Source: Prochlorococcus sp. AG-402-K10 | Lineage (GTDB): Bacteria; Cyanobacteriota; Cyanobacteriia; PCC-6307; Cyanobiaceae | Reading direction: 5' to 3' | Length of the DNA: 42,321 nucleotides | Assembly (NCBI GenBank): GCA_003216835.1 | Contig: QCIF01000010.1 | Span: forward strand, 1 to 42,321 | Shown here: positions 19,926-29,419 of the stretch, piece after piece | Numbering within the stretch: the stretch's first letter is position 1 | Layout: each line of letters begins with the position of its first letter | Notes under the pieces: generated by a model | Databases searched by the model: none | Told to the model about the DNA's origin: nothing | The model's input: only the letters and a program-made list of their open reading frames with translations | Position numbers and translations under genes: made by a program

Positions 19926-20953
19926 TTGTTTGGGATTAATAATTCAGCTATTTGAACAGCATTAAGTGCTGCACCTTTTCTTATTTGATCACCACATAAC
20001 CATAATTCTAATCCATTAGGATGACTAATATCAGCTCTCAACCTGCCAACTGCCACATTATCGCGTCCCATAACATCATTTGGCATAGGAAATCTATTAT
20101 TTTCATAGTCTTCTATTATTTCAATGCCAGCAGATTGAGATAATTCTTCTAGAGCATCTTTAGGTTGAACTATACCTTCAAATTCAATATTAATAGATTC
20201 AGAATGTGCTCTAAGAACTGGAACTCTAACGCATGTAGAGGAAACCTTTAAATCAGGCATATTTAATATTTTTCTAGTCTCATTTACCATTTTCATCTCC
20301 TCTTCACAATAATTATTTGAAAGCATAGGTGAATTATGTAAAAACAAGTTAAAGGCCAATGAATAAGGCAATACTTGACTGTTTTGTGGATCCCCTTTCA
20401 AATATCGTTCAGTTAGAAGCTTTAATTCTTCCATAGCGGATTGCCCTGCCCCACTAACAGATTGATAAGTAGAAATAATTACTCTTTTAATAGTAGAAAT
20501 ATTATTTAAAGGAAATAAAACTAAAGTCAGCAAAATGGTGGTGCAGTTTGGATTTGCTATTACGCCATTATGCTTTAAAGCATCACCTGAATTAACTTCA
20601 GGAACAACAAGTGGTACATCATTGTCTAATCTAAATGCACTTGAATTATCAATTAAAACGGCATTTTGATCCTTAATTGTAGATAGCCATTTTCTTGAGA
20701 TACTACCGCCCGCTGAAGCTAAAACCAAATCAACATTAAAAAATTCCTTATCCGTAGTATTTTTAGTCAGTAATTCTTCTCCTTTCCAATTAACTTTTTT
20801 CCCCTCTGAACGCTCGGATGAGAGTAAACGTAATTCTGATATAGGAAAATCTCGTTCTTCAAGAATTTTTAGCAATTCAGATCCCACAGCACCTGAAGAA
20901 CCTAAAACAGCTACTTTTAAGGGCCTCTTTGGCAAAAACGGAGTTTGTCTCAC
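19922..20953 (-). CDS. asd: aspartate-semialdehyde dehydrogenase
   Basis: Asd reduces aspartyl phosphate (from LysC) to aspartate semialdehyde with NADPH, at the branch to lysine, threonine and methionine. The 343-residue protein has the nucleotide loop GSSGAVG at 18-24, SAFR at 105-108, the catalytic cysteine C137 in IANPNCTT, and the later [10 protein letters not shown] histidine motif. The start is GTG (20951-20953). A weak -10 like CATAAT lies on the minus strand at 20969-20974. It heads the asd-dapA-rnj operon and is divergent from tig across 125 bases holding two inverted repeats. Confidence 0.97.
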   Translation of the reverse strand: MRQTPFLPKRPLKVAVLGSSGAVGSELLKILEERDFPISELRLLSSERSEGKKVNWKGEELLTKNTTDKEFFNVDLVLASAGGSISRKWLSTIKDQNAVLIDNSSAFRLDNDVPLVVPEVNSGDALKHNGVIANPNCTTILLTLVLFPLNNISTIKRVIISTYQSVSGAGQSAMEELKLLTERYLKGDPQNSQVLPYSLAFNLFLHNSPMLSNNYCEEEMKMVNETRKILNMPDLKVSSTCVRVPVLRAHSESINIEFEGIVQPKDALEELSQSAGIEIIEDYENNRFPMPNDVMGRDNVAVGRLRADISHPNGLELWLCGDQIRKGAALNAVQIAELLIPNK

Positions 20954-21006
20954 TCTTAAAATAGAAAAATTATGTTATTGATTGTTTTTCTTACTGTATC
21001 AAAAAT

Positions 21007-21024
21007 ATTTACTTTCAAGTAAAT
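21007..21024. promoter_or_regulatory. palindrome in the asd/tig divergent promoter
   Basis: ATTTACTT-TC-AAGTAAAT is a perfect 8-base inverted repeat with a 2-base centre, the shape of a dimeric repressor or activator site. It is centred 62 bases from the asd start and 63 from the tig start, so it could serve either gene or both. It does not resemble CIRCE or the cyanobacterial LexA box. Confidence 0.42.
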
Positions 21025-21025
21025 C

Positions 21026-21047
21026 ACTTAATGTGAAATAATTAAGT
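21026..21047 (+). other. second inverted repeat in the tig leader
   Basis: ACTTAAT (21026-21032) and ATTAAGT (21041-21047) form a perfect 7-base inverted repeat around 8 bases. It lies directly beside the palindrome at 21007-21024 and 31 bases before the tig ATG. If transcribed it could form a hairpin in the tig leader. All but two of its base pairs are A-T, so stability would be low. Confidence 0.3.
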
Positions 21048-21078
21048 TTCGGCTTATTGTAATAATTAAAAAACAAAC

Positions 21079-22506
21079 ATGAAGAAAGAAGAATTAATAG
21101 TCAAAACAACATCTCTACCTCAAAGTAGAATTGCGCTAGAACTCGAGATCCCATCTGAGACATGCAAATCCTGCATAAATGAAACAATAAACTCAATTAG
21201 TCGTTCGGCTAAGATTCCAGGATTTAGGGTTGGGAAAATCCCCAAGCAAGTCTTAATCCAAAGAATAGGAATTACTCAATTACATGCTTCTGCACTCGAA
21301 AAGATAATTGATAAATCATGGAACGAGGCATTAAAGATAAAATCAATAGAATCACTTAGTGAACCAGAATTAGTCGATGGATTTGAATCATTACTTAAAA
21401 AATTTAGTCCTGAAAAATCTCTTAAAGTTACCCTCCATACTGATGTTGCTCCGGAGTTAAAATTAAAGAAATCTAAAGGCCTTAAAGTTGAAATCTCAAA
21501 AAATAAATTTGACCCTAAGTCAATAGATGAAGCCCTAGAAAAATCAAGAAATCAATTCGCAACTATTGTTCCTATTAATAATAGACCTGCCAAATTGGGA
21601 GATATTGCTGTAATTAGTTTTAAAGGAAAATATAAAGATTCTAAAAAAGACATTGATGGAGGAAGTAGTGAATCAATGGACCTTGAATTAGAAAAAAACA
21701 AAATGATTCCGGGCTTCGTTGAAGGTATTGTTGGTATGAAAACTGAAGAGACTAAGACTCTAAACCTTAAATTCCCTGAAGATTATTCTCATGAAGAGTC
21801 AAGAGGAAAAGATGCAATCTTTGAAGTACATCTCAAAGACCTTAAAGAAAAAGAATTGCCAGAACTTAATGATGATTTTGCAAAAAAATCTGGCAATAAA
21901 GAATCCTTAGAAGAATTAAAAGTTGATATTGAACAGCAATTAAAAGATAACTTCGAAAAAACTCAGAAAGATATCAAAATTGAAGCTTTAATGGATGCAT
22001 TATCAAACGAATTAGATGCCGAAATACCAAAATCAATGATTGACCTTGAAGTTAGAAACAATATTGAACAAACAGCACAAAGATTCGCTCAGCAAGGTCT
22101 AGATGTGAAATCAACTTTTACTCCAGAATTAGTTAAATCATTAGCAGAATCAACACGTCCTCAAGCTGAAAAAAATGTGCAAAGAAGTTTAGCTTTAAAA
22201 GCATTATCAGAAAAAGAAAATATCACCGTCGAACAAGAAGAAATTGATATAAAAATGAAAGAATATGGAGATGCAATTTCTAAATCATCCAAACAAATAG
22301 ATATTCAGAAATTAACAGATATAGTGAGGAACGATTTGCTAAAGGAAAAATTAATAATATGGCTGGAAGAAAACTCAGAAATAAAAGAAAAAGCTACTAA
22401 AACAAGTAAAACCAAGAAAACTCCTCAAGCTAATAAAAAAGGTGGCAAAACTAATATTTCTGAAAAGACAAGCAAAAAGCCACAGAATAAAAAAGAAAAA
22501 AACTAA
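21079..22506 (+). CDS. tig: trigger factor (ribosome-associated chaperone)
   Basis: Trigger factor sits at the ribosome exit tunnel and helps nascent chains fold, with peptidyl-prolyl isomerase activity. The 475-residue protein has the ribosome-docking signature IPGFRVGKIP at 47-55 region. The FKBP-like domain (about 170-255) runs from KLGDIAVISFKG through IPGFVEGIVG to IFEVHLKDL. A long helical C-terminal chaperone domain follows. The last about 40 residues are lysine-rich low complexity (KTSKTKKTPQANKK), longer and more basic than in E. coli. It leads tig-clpP-clpX, a common bacterial gene order that links folding with proteolysis. Confidence 0.96.
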   Translation: MKKEELIVKTTSLPQSRIALELEIPSETCKSCINETINSISRSAKIPGFRVGKIPKQVLIQRIGITQLHASALEKIIDKSWNEALKIKSIESLSEPELVDGFESLLKKFSPEKSLKVTLHTDVAPELKLKKSKGLKVEISKNKFDPKSIDEALEKSRNQFATIVPINNRPAKLGDIAVISFKGKYKDSKKDIDGGSSESMDLELEKNKMIPGFVEGIVGMKTEETKTLNLKFPEDYSHEESRGKDAIFEVHLKDLKEKELPELNDDFAKKSGNKESLEELKVDIEQQLKDNFEKTQKDIKIEALMDALSNELDAEIPKSMIDLEVRNNIEQTAQRFAQQGLDVKSTFTPELVKSLAESTRPQAEKNVQRSLALKALSEKENITVEQEEIDIKMKEYGDAISKSSKQIDIQKLTDIVRNDLLKEKLIIWLEENSEIKEKATKTSKTKKTPQANKKGGKTNISEKTSKKPQNKKEKN

Positions 22507-22572
22507 TTTATGAAAAATCTAACTAATAAACAAAAAAACTCTTAAATTAGAAAAAAGAAGCAATTATTTTTA

Positions 22573-23217
22573 GTGAATTCTGAAAAAAAACATTTAATCC
22601 AAAGCTCAATTAATTCTTTTCAAAGTATTAATGAGATAAAAGCAGCCGTTCCAACAGTTATTGAACAGTCAGGAAGAGGAGAGAGGGCTTTTGATATTTA
22701 TTCAAGATTATTACGAGAAAGAATAATATTTTTAGGTACAGGAATTAATGATCAAGTATCAGATTCACTAGTTGCCCAATTATTATTTCTAGAAGCAGAA
22801 GACCCTGAAAAAGACATACAAATTTACATCAATTCACCAGGAGGTTCTGTTACTGCAGGAATGGCAATATACGATACTATGCAACAGATCTCTCCAGACG
22901 TTGTAACCATATGTTTTGGAGTTGCTGCAAGTATGGGGGCATTTCTCCTTTCTGGAGGTAAGAAAGGTAAGAGGTTGGCTTTACCTAATTCACGGATCAT
23001 GATTCACCAGCCTTTAGGAGGCGCTCAGGGACAAGCAGTAGAAATTGCAATACAAGCTAAAGAAATACTTTTTCTCAAAAAAACATTAAATTCTTTATTA
23101 GCTGAACACACAGGGCAACCTTTAGAAAAAATAAACGAAGACACCGAAAGAGACTATTTCTTATCTCCTTCAGAAGCAGTTGAATATGGATTGATTGATA
23201 AAGTCCTTAAAAAATGA
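22573..23217 (+). CDS. clpP: ATP-dependent Clp protease proteolytic subunit
   Basis: ClpP forms the barrel-shaped serine protease that degrades proteins fed by ClpX. The 214-residue protein keeps the catalytic triad: S120 in [10 protein letters not shown]145 in [10 protein letters not shown] and D194 in TERDYF. The oxyanion strand INSPGGSV is at 87-94. The start is the GTG at 22573-22575; there is no in-frame ATG before the conserved core, and the first 30 residues are a non-conserved leader that may be trimmed. It lies between tig and clpX, so ClpX is its likely partner. Cyanobacteria have several ClpP/R genes; by position this corresponds to the copy paired with clpX, often named clpP2. Confidence 0.96.
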   Translation: MNSEKKHLIQSSINSFQSINEIKAAVPTVIEQSGRGERAFDIYSRLLRERIIFLGTGINDQVSDSLVAQLLFLEAEDPEKDIQIYINSPGGSVTAGMAIYDTMQQISPDVVTICFGVAASMGAFLLSGGKKGKRLALPNSRIMIHQPLGGAQGQAVEIAIQAKEILFLKKTLNSLLAEHTGQPLEKINEDTERDYFLSPSEAVEYGLIDKVLKK

Positions 23218-23326
23218 CAAGTAAAAGTAATATTTTAAGAATATGATGACGAATCTAATTTTATAAGCAATCCTAGTAAATAAGAGAAATCTTACCTTAT
23301 TTAATTTTTTAAGTTTTTAATAATCG

Positions 23327-24694
23327 ATGGCTAAATTTGACGCCCATCTAAAATGTTCATTTTGTGGCAAGTCACAAGATCAGGTTAGAAAACTAATAGC
23401 TGGACCTGGTGTTTACATTTGCGATGAGTGCATAGATCTTTGCAATGAAATTCTTGATGAAGAATTACTTGATAATCAAGCAAAGTATCCTAACTCCCAA
23501 CAAGTAAAGAAAAAATTACCAGTTGAAAAATCTCATAAACCTATTCCTTTAGAGTTAAACTCAATCCCTAAGCCATTAGAAATAAAAAGTTTTCTTGATA
23601 ATCAAGTAGTTGGACAAGAAGCTGCCAAGAAAATACTATCAGTAGCCGTATACAATCACTACAAAAGATTAGCTTGGAGAGTTAAAGAGGATAATCAAAA
23701 TAGCAATTCTAATGATTCACATGCAACTCAATTGCAGAAATCAAATATTTTACTAATTGGCCCAACTGGAAGCGGAAAAACATTACTAGCTCAAACATTA
23801 GCTGAATTTCTAGATGTTCCTTTTGCAGTTGCTGATGCAACGACTTTAACTGAAGCTGGTTATGTTGGAGAGGATGTTGAAAATATACTTTTAAGACTTC
23901 TACAAAAGTCAGAAATGAATGTAGAGCTAGCACAAAAAGGAATTATATATATTGATGAGATAGATAAAATAGCCAGAAAAAGTGAAAATCCATCAATTAC
24001 TAGGGATGTCTCAGGTGAAGGAGTTCAACAGGCATTATTAAAAATGCTTGAGGGGACAATTGCTAATGTTCCACCTCAAGGGGGTAGAAAACATCCTTAT
24101 CATGACTGCATTCAAATCGATACAAGTCAAATATTGTTTATTTGTGGAGGTGCATTTATAGGTTTAGAGGATATTGTTCAAAAACGTCTGGGCAAACATT
24201 CTATTGGTTTTACTACTAATACAGATCCAATCAAAGTTGACTCAAAAAAGATACTTGACTCTCATGTTGCTCTAAAAAATTTAGAACTAGATGACTTGGT
24301 GAAATATGGCTTAATTCCTGAATTCATAGGCAGAATTCCGGTCTGCGCAGTATTGGATCGTCTTACTAAAGAAACTTTAGAATCTATTCTCACAGAACCA
24401 AGAGACGCATTAGTAAAGCAATTCAAAACATTACTAAGTATGGATAATGTTGAATTACAATTTGAAGCTGACTCTGTCGAAGCAATAGCTAAAGAAGCTT
24501 ATAATAGAAAAACAGGAGCAAGAGCTTTAAGGTCAATAATTGAAGAATTAATGCTCGATATAATGTATTCTCTTCCTTCTCAAGCAGATGTAAAAGAGTA
24601 CACAATCACAAAAAAAATGGTGGATAATCTATTTTCATCCAAAATTGTTAAACTTCCTTCCGGGTCAAAAAGAATTATTAAAGAATCTGCCTAA
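23327..24694 (+). CDS. clpX: ATP-dependent Clp protease ATPase subunit ClpX
   Basis: ClpX unfolds tagged substrates and threads them into ClpP. The 455-residue protein has the N-terminal four-cysteine zinc domain (C10, C13, C32, C35), Walker A GPTGSGKT at 145-152, Walker B YIDEIDK with D210-E211, and the sensor/C-terminal domain with [11 protein letters not shown]. An asparagine/serine-rich loop ([14 protein letters not shown], about 122-135) is inserted before Walker A, a place where ClpX proteins vary. The 109 bases before it hold a small TAAGA-GAAA-TCTTA stem-loop (23281-23294) in its leader. Co-directional with clpP and dnaX. Confidence 0.97.
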   Translation: MAKFDAHLKCSFCGKSQDQVRKLIAGPGVYICDECIDLCNEILDEELLDNQAKYPNSQQVKKKLPVEKSHKPIPLELNSIPKPLEIKSFLDNQVVGQEAAKKILSVAVYNHYKRLAWRVKEDNQNSNSNDSHATQLQKSNILLIGPTGSGKTLLAQTLAEFLDVPFAVADATTLTEAGYVGEDVENILLRLLQKSEMNVELAQKGIIYIDEIDKIARKSENPSITRDVSGEGVQQALLKMLEGTIANVPPQGGRKHPYHDCIQIDTSQILFICGGAFIGLEDIVQKRLGKHSIGFTTNTDPIKVDSKKILDSHVALKNLELDDLVKYGLIPEFIGRIPVCAVLDRLTKETLESILTEPRDALVKQFKTLLSMDNVELQFEADSVEAIAKEAYNRKTGARALRSIIEELMLDIMYSLPSQADVKEYTITKKMVDNLFSSKIVKLPSGSKRIIKESA

Positions 24695-24724
24695 TGATTA
24701 AAAATATTTTTCTACAAAATCAGC

Positions 24725-24744
24725 CTTAGTTATTTTTAACTAAG
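24725..24744 (+). other. perfect hairpin just before dnaX
   Basis: CTTAGTTA-TTTT-TAACTAAG makes a perfect 8-pair stem with a 4-base loop, ending 8 bases before the dnaX ATG. No T-run follows it on the plus strand, so it is a poor terminator for clpX. Its position would cover the ribosome landing zone of dnaX, so it could limit translation. This is inference from position. Confidence 0.42.
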
Positions 24745-24752
24745 AATAATCA

Positions 24753-26459
24753 ATGCAGAATACTTATAAACCTTTTCATCAAAAATATAGGCCAAATAAC
24801 CTTGATGAATTGGTGGGACAAGAATTTATAACAACAACATTAAAGCAAGCGTTATTATCAAAAAAAATCGCTCCTGCTTATCTTTTTAATGGTCCCAGGG
24901 GTACCGGTAAAACATCAAGTGCAAGGATACTCGCAAAGTCTTTAAATTGTCTATCATTTGACCAACCAACAGTAAGTCCATGTGGCACATGTGAATTATG
25001 TAGACAGATTACAGATGGGATCGCACTCGACATTATCGAGATCGATGCGGCATCTAATACTGGGGTTGAAAATATTAGAGAAATAATTGAAAGAGCAAGA
25101 TTTGCACCCTCTCAAGCAAGATGGAAAGTTTATGTCATTGATGAATGTCATATGCTTTCGACAGCCGCTTCAAATGCTTTACTGAAAACCATCGAGGAAC
25201 CTCCTGCAAGAGTTGTTTTCATTCTTGCGACTACTAATCCTGAAAGAGTTTTAACAACTATACAAAGTAGATGTCAAAAATTTGATTTCAGAAGAATCAG
25301 CTCTGATGAAATTTTTCACCATCTTTGTGAAATAGCTACTAAAGAATCAATAAAGTTTCAAGATCAAGCATTAAAACTGATTTCAAAAAGATCTCAAGGC
25401 GGCATGAGAGATGCGCAAAGTCTTCTTGACCAACTCAGTCTTCTTCCAGAAGGAATCAATACGAACAATGTTCAAAACTTACTTGGAGAAATATCAGAAT
25501 TTGATTTAATCAACTTAGTTAATTCATTAATTGATAATAATGCAGAATCATTGATAATAAGTTGCAACAAATTATATGACGCAGGAAACGAACCTAATCA
25601 AATAATTATTGGACTATTAAATATCACAAGAGATTTATTATTAAATTCAATAAATAATACATATTCAGACCTTTATTACACATCTATTGAATTTCAAAGT
25701 GAATTAAATAAATTTGCAAAGAGTTTAGAAAAAACAACAATAATTGAATGGCATAATAAGCTAAAAAACGTTGAATATCAGATTAAAACAAGCGATAATC
25801 CAAGACTTTGGTTAGAAGTTCACTTAACAAGCCTTCTTGATAAGCACAAGAAAGTAAGTAAGAGTAATAATTCAATCAACCAAAATTTTGTCAATCCAAG
25901 TGAGTCGGTAAATACAAACAAAAAGGAATTGATTAATAACGTAAATAATTCTAATGAAATCCACAATCAAAGTAAATCAGAAAAGATAGGTAATCAAGCA
26001 TTAATTAATAAAGTAAATAATTCTAATGAAATCCAAAAAGGTAATGAATCTGTCGACTTAAAAGAAAAATGGGAACTAATACTTTCAAAATTAGAATTAC
26101 CATCAACAAAAATGTTACTCTCTCAACAAGCAGAACTGGTCAGTATTGATTCAGGTGAAATTGAAATCGCATTATCTCCCAACTGGGAAAATATGATCAA
26201 AAGCAGAAAAATTATTATTGAAAATGCTGTAAAAAAAATATTTGGAGAGCAAATAAAGCTTAATTTTTCTAGAAAAGAATTAAACACCAGCAAATTAAGC
26301 ACCTCACAAGAAAAAATAAATAAATCCCAACCAAAAAAGATAATAGAGAACAAACAATCTAATCTAACCAAAAAGCTTTCTCCTAAAGAAGCTTATGATA
26401 ATAGTTCTGAAAACCTAGCAAAATTTTTTAACGGAGAAATTATTGATTTAGATGAATAA
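24753..26459 (+). CDS. dnaX: DNA polymerase III gamma/tau subunit
   Basis: DnaX is the ATPase of the clamp loader and, as tau, ties it to the polymerase. The AAA+ region is complete: Walker A GPRGTGKT at 47-54, zinc cysteines C66, C77, C80 and C83, Walker B VIDECHML (128-135) and the SRC arginine-finger motif in TIQSRCQKFDFR. A polar, low-complexity linker (about 375-440) contains an 11-residue motif, LIN(N/K)VNNSNEI, present twice 24 residues apart. The C-terminal part is divergent and lysine-rich. There is no intein, unlike Synechocystis DnaX. Converges on the glycosyltransferase gene with one base between stops. Confidence 0.95.
   Translation: MQNTYKPFHQKYRPNNLDELVGQEFITTTLKQALLSKKIAPAYLFNGPRGTGKTSSARILAKSLNCLSFDQPTVSPCGTCELCRQITDGIALDIIEIDAASNTGVENIREIIERARFAPSQARWKVYVIDECHMLSTAASNALLKTIEEPPARVVFILATTNPERVLTTIQSRCQKFDFRRISSDEIFHHLCEIATKESIKFQDQALKLISKRSQGGMRDAQSLLDQLSLLPEGINTNNVQNLLGEISEFDLINLVNSLIDNNAESLIISCNKLYDAGNEPNQIIIGLLNITRDLLLNSINNTYSDLYYTSIEFQSELNKFAKSLEKTTIIEWHNKLKNVEYQIKTSDNPRLWLEVHLTSLLDKHKKVSKSNNSINQNFVNPSESVNTNKKELINNVNNSNEIHNQSKSEKIGNQALINKVNNSNEIQKGNESVDLKEKWELILSKLELPSTKMLLSQQAELVSIDSGEIEIALSPNWENMIKSRKIIIENAVKKIFGEQIKLNFSRKELNTSKLSTSQEKINKSQPKKIIENKQSNLTKKLSPKEAYDNSSENLAKFFNGEIIDLDE
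25932..26035 (+). repeat. direct repeat within dnaX
   Basis: Two 32-base copies (25932-25963 and 26004-26035) differ at a single position and are 72 bases apart start to start, so the frame is kept. Each encodes IN(N/K)VNNSNEI in the linker region of tau. The near identity at silent sites suggests a recent duplication. Confidence 0.8.
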
Positions 26460-26460
26460 T

Positions 26461-27777
26461 TTATACTCCAGTATGAAGAGTTTTTTTCCAAAGAATCTTT
26501 TTAGGAAAAATAGACATTTTCATTGCTACCCAAGGTATGACTAAAAACCAATGTGATAAATACAAAAGCGATAATATTATTATTAATAAGTTTCTATTTT
26601 GCGAAACTGGACCCTCGCTTTTACAAGAAGCACCATAAAACAAAGCAATTCCTGACAAAGTAAATGCAGTTAGAGAAACTGGCCAATAAATTGGTGCTTC
26701 AACTAAAGCAATACTCAAAATTAGATCAAGCATAGAAATTATAGGTAATCCATATTGCAAGATGAAAAAATAAGTCACATCAAATTTCTGTAAATAATCA
26801 ATTTTTTTAGTAAATAACTGATCACCATAATCAAAAAATCTTTGCAAACCTCCTTCAGCCCATCTTTGCCTTTGTGCAAATAATGCAGTGAAATTTTCAA
26901 CTGCTTCCTCCATGACTGGAGGATCCCATAAAATTCCAATTCTGGACTTTGAAAGTAATAATCTTAAACTTAAATCCAAATCATCAGTTACAGTATCCTC
27001 GTTGAATGAACCACATTTCAATAAAATATCTTTTTTAATTAATTCTCCATTTCCTCTTAATTCAGATACTCCAGCAACAGATAATCTTCCGTATTGAAAG
27101 ATAGCATCCATAGCCATCTCCATTGATTGACAGGAAGTTAAAAAATTATTATTGACATTTGTAACTGATTTTCTTAATTGAACTGCAGACCAAGAACCCT
27201 CTTCTACAAAACTAAATAATCTCAGTAAAGTATCTTTTTTTAATTGCGCATCAGCATCTAAAACTAACAACCATTCTCCGTGTGTAAACTTCAATGCATA
27301 ATTTAAGGCCCCTGACTTCCCTCCACCAGCGTTTGGCGAGCGACTTATGATTTTTAATTTTTCATATTCTTTAGATAAACGATCTAAAATTAAAGGAGTC
27401 TTATCAGAACTACCATCATCGATTATATAAATATTTAATTTATTCCTTGGATAATCTAAATTAAATAATCTTTCAACTAATCTTTCAATTACATTCTCTT
27501 CATCTCTTGCTGCGACTAAAATATCAAGCACAGGTAACTTTATTTCAGAAAGTTTCTTGTTAAAAGTATTTGAAAGAATACTCCTATTATTATTTTTCGA
27601 AATCACTAATAAACCATAAAATGAAATAACTACACAACAAGCAAATATAAGATAAGAAAAATTTTTAATATCAAAATAATGTGGAATAATAGTTAACAAA
27701 GCACAAGCAACAAAAAATATAAGTGCCTTTAATCTGCGATTTTTATAAAAACTATTATTCATTAAACTAAATTTCAA
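26461..27777 (-). CDS. membrane glycosyltransferase, family 2
   Basis: This is a processive-type GT2 enzyme that builds a beta-linked polysaccharide or glycan from nucleotide sugars at the membrane. The 438-residue protein has two N-terminal spans (about 16-32 and 41-60), then a GT-A domain with IIDDGSSD (D120, D121), LDADA (D174, D176), VTDDLD (D265, D266) and QRQRW at 302-306. At least three C-terminal spans follow from about 325. This D, DxD, D, QxxRW set is shared with cellulose, hyaluronan and poly-GlcNAc synthases, so the sugar cannot be named. A second Met at codon 6 is an alternative start. It starts 12 bases after the SpoIID-like gene, so co-transcription is likely. Confidence 0.9.
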   Translation of the reverse strand: MKFSLMNNSFYKNRRLKALIFFVACALLTIIPHYFDIKNFSYLIFACCVVISFYGLLVISKNNNRSILSNTFNKKLSEIKLPVLDILVAARDEENVIERLVERLFNLDYPRNKLNIYIIDDGSSDKTPLILDRLSKEYEKLKIISRSPNAGGGKSGALNYALKFTHGEWLLVLDADAQLKKDTLLRLFSFVEEGSWSAVQLRKSVTNVNNNFLTSCQSMEMAMDAIFQYGRLSVAGVSELRGNGELIKKDILLKCGSFNEDTVTDDLDLSLRLLLSKSRIGILWDPPVMEEAVENFTALFAQRQRWAEGGLQRFFDYGDQLFTKKIDYLQKFDVTYFFILQYGLPIISMLDLILSIALVEAPIYWPVSLTAFTLSGIALFYGASCKSEGPVSQNRNLLIIILSLLYLSHWFLVIPWVAMKMSIFPKKILWKKTLHTGV

Positions 27778-27789
27778 AGTATTTTTTTC

Positions 27790-29328
27790 TCATCGTGACA
27801 ATATCTCAATTTTTTTAATTTTTGTTCCTGGATAGTAATGATTCAATATTTTTTGATAATTGAATCCTAGTTCAGCCATTTCAATTGCTCCTGCTTGAGA
27901 CAAACCTACACCATGACCGAAGCCTCCTCCTCTGAAAATCCATAAATTATCATTTAATTTATCAATAGTAAATAAATTACTAGGTAAAAAATTAAATATG
28001 CGTCGAATCTCATCTTTGACAAGAACAATATTATTATTTGAATTTTGCACCTTAATATCTAATTTTGTGACTCTGCCACTAGCCCCTCTTTCAATCACAT
28101 TTAAATCCAATATAATTCCATTTTTATTGATAAGTTTTTTGTTAATTAAATAATCTGCAATTTTTAAACTAGAAACTTTTTTATTCCAACGAAAAAGAGA
28201 ATGATTGCTTCCATAAAAATCTTTTTTCTCAAAATCTAAAAACTTGTTCAAATCTGAATCTTTTTGAAATGGAACATTAAAAGATTTCTTTAATAATTTT
28301 GAACCATCAATTTTTGTTTTCAAGTAGTAAAAATCTTCAATTCTCCAAGACTCACTTGCAGTAGCTGATAAACCGCCATTGGATCCATGGTAAAAAGAAT
28401 TAATTGGTTGATTTTTATATGTGATTATCAAATTTGAAGTTTCTTTTATTGCTTTTTTTACTTTTTTATTTTCAATCTTTGTTGGTTTGTAAACTTGGCA
28501 TTGAGTAGTTATGCATAAATGATATTTATCCATACTAAATCTTCCAGCATTATAAATTGCCCAAGTTCTAGCTATAACTGCTTGTGCTTTTAGTGCTTCA
28601 AAAGGAGAATTTGGTCCTATTTCATATGGCAAAACACCTTTCAAGTAATCATCAAACTTAATTTGTTGAATCAATGTCCAAGTTCCATATGAATCTTTAG
28701 CTAAATAAAATCTTTTACCAAAATTAATATTATTGATTGTTATATCTTCCTTAGAAGAAATATATATTGGTCCTTCAAGTTTTTGGAACGTATTTTCGCT
28801 CTTTAGAAAAGGTGTGATTTGAGATTTATTAATTATTTTAGAAAGTTTATATTTTGATTGATCCTTAGGGCGATTATTTTGAAATGGAATCCAGACTTCC
28901 CAATTTTTAGGGTATGCAACAGAAGCTTCGAATCCTTCTTTTGTTAAATTCTTCGCTTGTTTTTGTGCAGATTCATAACTTGCATAAGGACCAAAGACTA
29001 ATCTTTCAAGAGTATCTGGATTTTGAAGCGGAATATCTTTCCAAATAATATTTATTTTTTTTGATTTATGTTTAATGCCATTAAATGAATGCAAATTGAG
29101 GAAACCTTTATCAGCTTTAAAAGTAATATTATTATTCTGAGAAAAACTATCATTTGTGCCTCCTAAATATTGTTTTAGACCAATCAAAAAAGTTCCTTTT
29201 TTTAATTCGCTATTAAGATCAATTTTCAAAGATTCTTCAGCATTAGTATTAGATACAAATATTGGGTTGATTGCTGATAATAAAATAAATCCTGACAATA
29301 TGTAAAAAAATTTAAATCTACTGAGCAT
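27790..29328 (-). CDS. secreted SpoIID/LytB-domain protein
   Basis: SpoIID-type proteins are lytic transglycosylases that cut denuded peptidoglycan during sporulation, but homologues exist in non-sporulating cyanobacteria with unclear roles. The 512-residue protein has a signal peptide (FKFFYILSGFILLSA, probable cleavage after TNA near 30). A SPOR-like segment at about 108-152 (RLVFGPYASYESAQ) may bind peptidoglycan. The SpoIID domain follows, with YLKGVLPYEIG, the catalytic-region glutamate in that motif, EALKAQAVIARTWA, a YHLCITTQCQVY segment and the C-terminal GGGFGHGVGLSQAGA and HYYPGT. The gene heads a pair with the GT2 enzyme. It is divergent from rpmI. Confidence 0.9.
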   Translation of the reverse strand: MLSRFKFFYILSGFILLSAINPIFVSNTNAEESLKIDLNSELKKGTFLIGLKQYLGGTNDSFSQNNNITFKADKGFLNLHSFNGIKHKSKKINIIWKDIPLQNPDTLERLVFGPYASYESAQKQAKNLTKEGFEASVAYPKNWEVWIPFQNNRPKDQSKYKLSKIINKSQITPFLKSENTFQKLEGPIYISSKEDITINNINFGKRFYLAKDSYGTWTLIQQIKFDDYLKGVLPYEIGPNSPFEALKAQAVIARTWAIYNAGRFSMDKYHLCITTQCQVYKPTKIENKKVKKAIKETSNLIITYKNQPINSFYHGSNGGLSATASESWRIEDFYYLKTKIDGSKLLKKSFNVPFQKDSDLNKFLDFEKKDFYGSNHSLFRWNKKVSSLKIADYLINKKLINKNGIILDLNVIERGASGRVTKLDIKVQNSNNNIVLVKDEIRRIFNFLPSNLFTIDKLNDNLWIFRGGGFGHGVGLSQAGAIEMAELGFNYQKILNHYYPGTKIKKIEILSR

Positions 29329-29377
29329 AAGTAATAGCTTTCCTTATCAAATTAAAACTTTAATTTGCGCCAATGCA

Positions 29378-29383
29378 TATAAA
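29378..29383 (+). promoter_or_regulatory. putative -10 box of rpmI-rplT
   Basis: TATAAA lies 36 bases before the rpmI ATG, the expected place for a -10 element with a leader of under 30 bases. An A/T-only palindrome AAATTAAA-AC-TTTAATTT (29349-29366) lies just upstream, near the -35 position. No L20-binding leader structure is evident in so short a leader. Confidence 0.33.
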
Positions 29384-29419
29384 GGTTTAGATTACTCTAA
29401 TTAAACATATCTGACTTAA

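Noticed and set aside
26229..26240. Run of eight A in dnaX as a programmed frameshift site for a gamma form
   Set aside because: There is no paired hairpin or Shine-Dalgarno-like stimulator nearby, and the run is late in the gene, where a shift would remove little. The E. coli arrangement is not matched.
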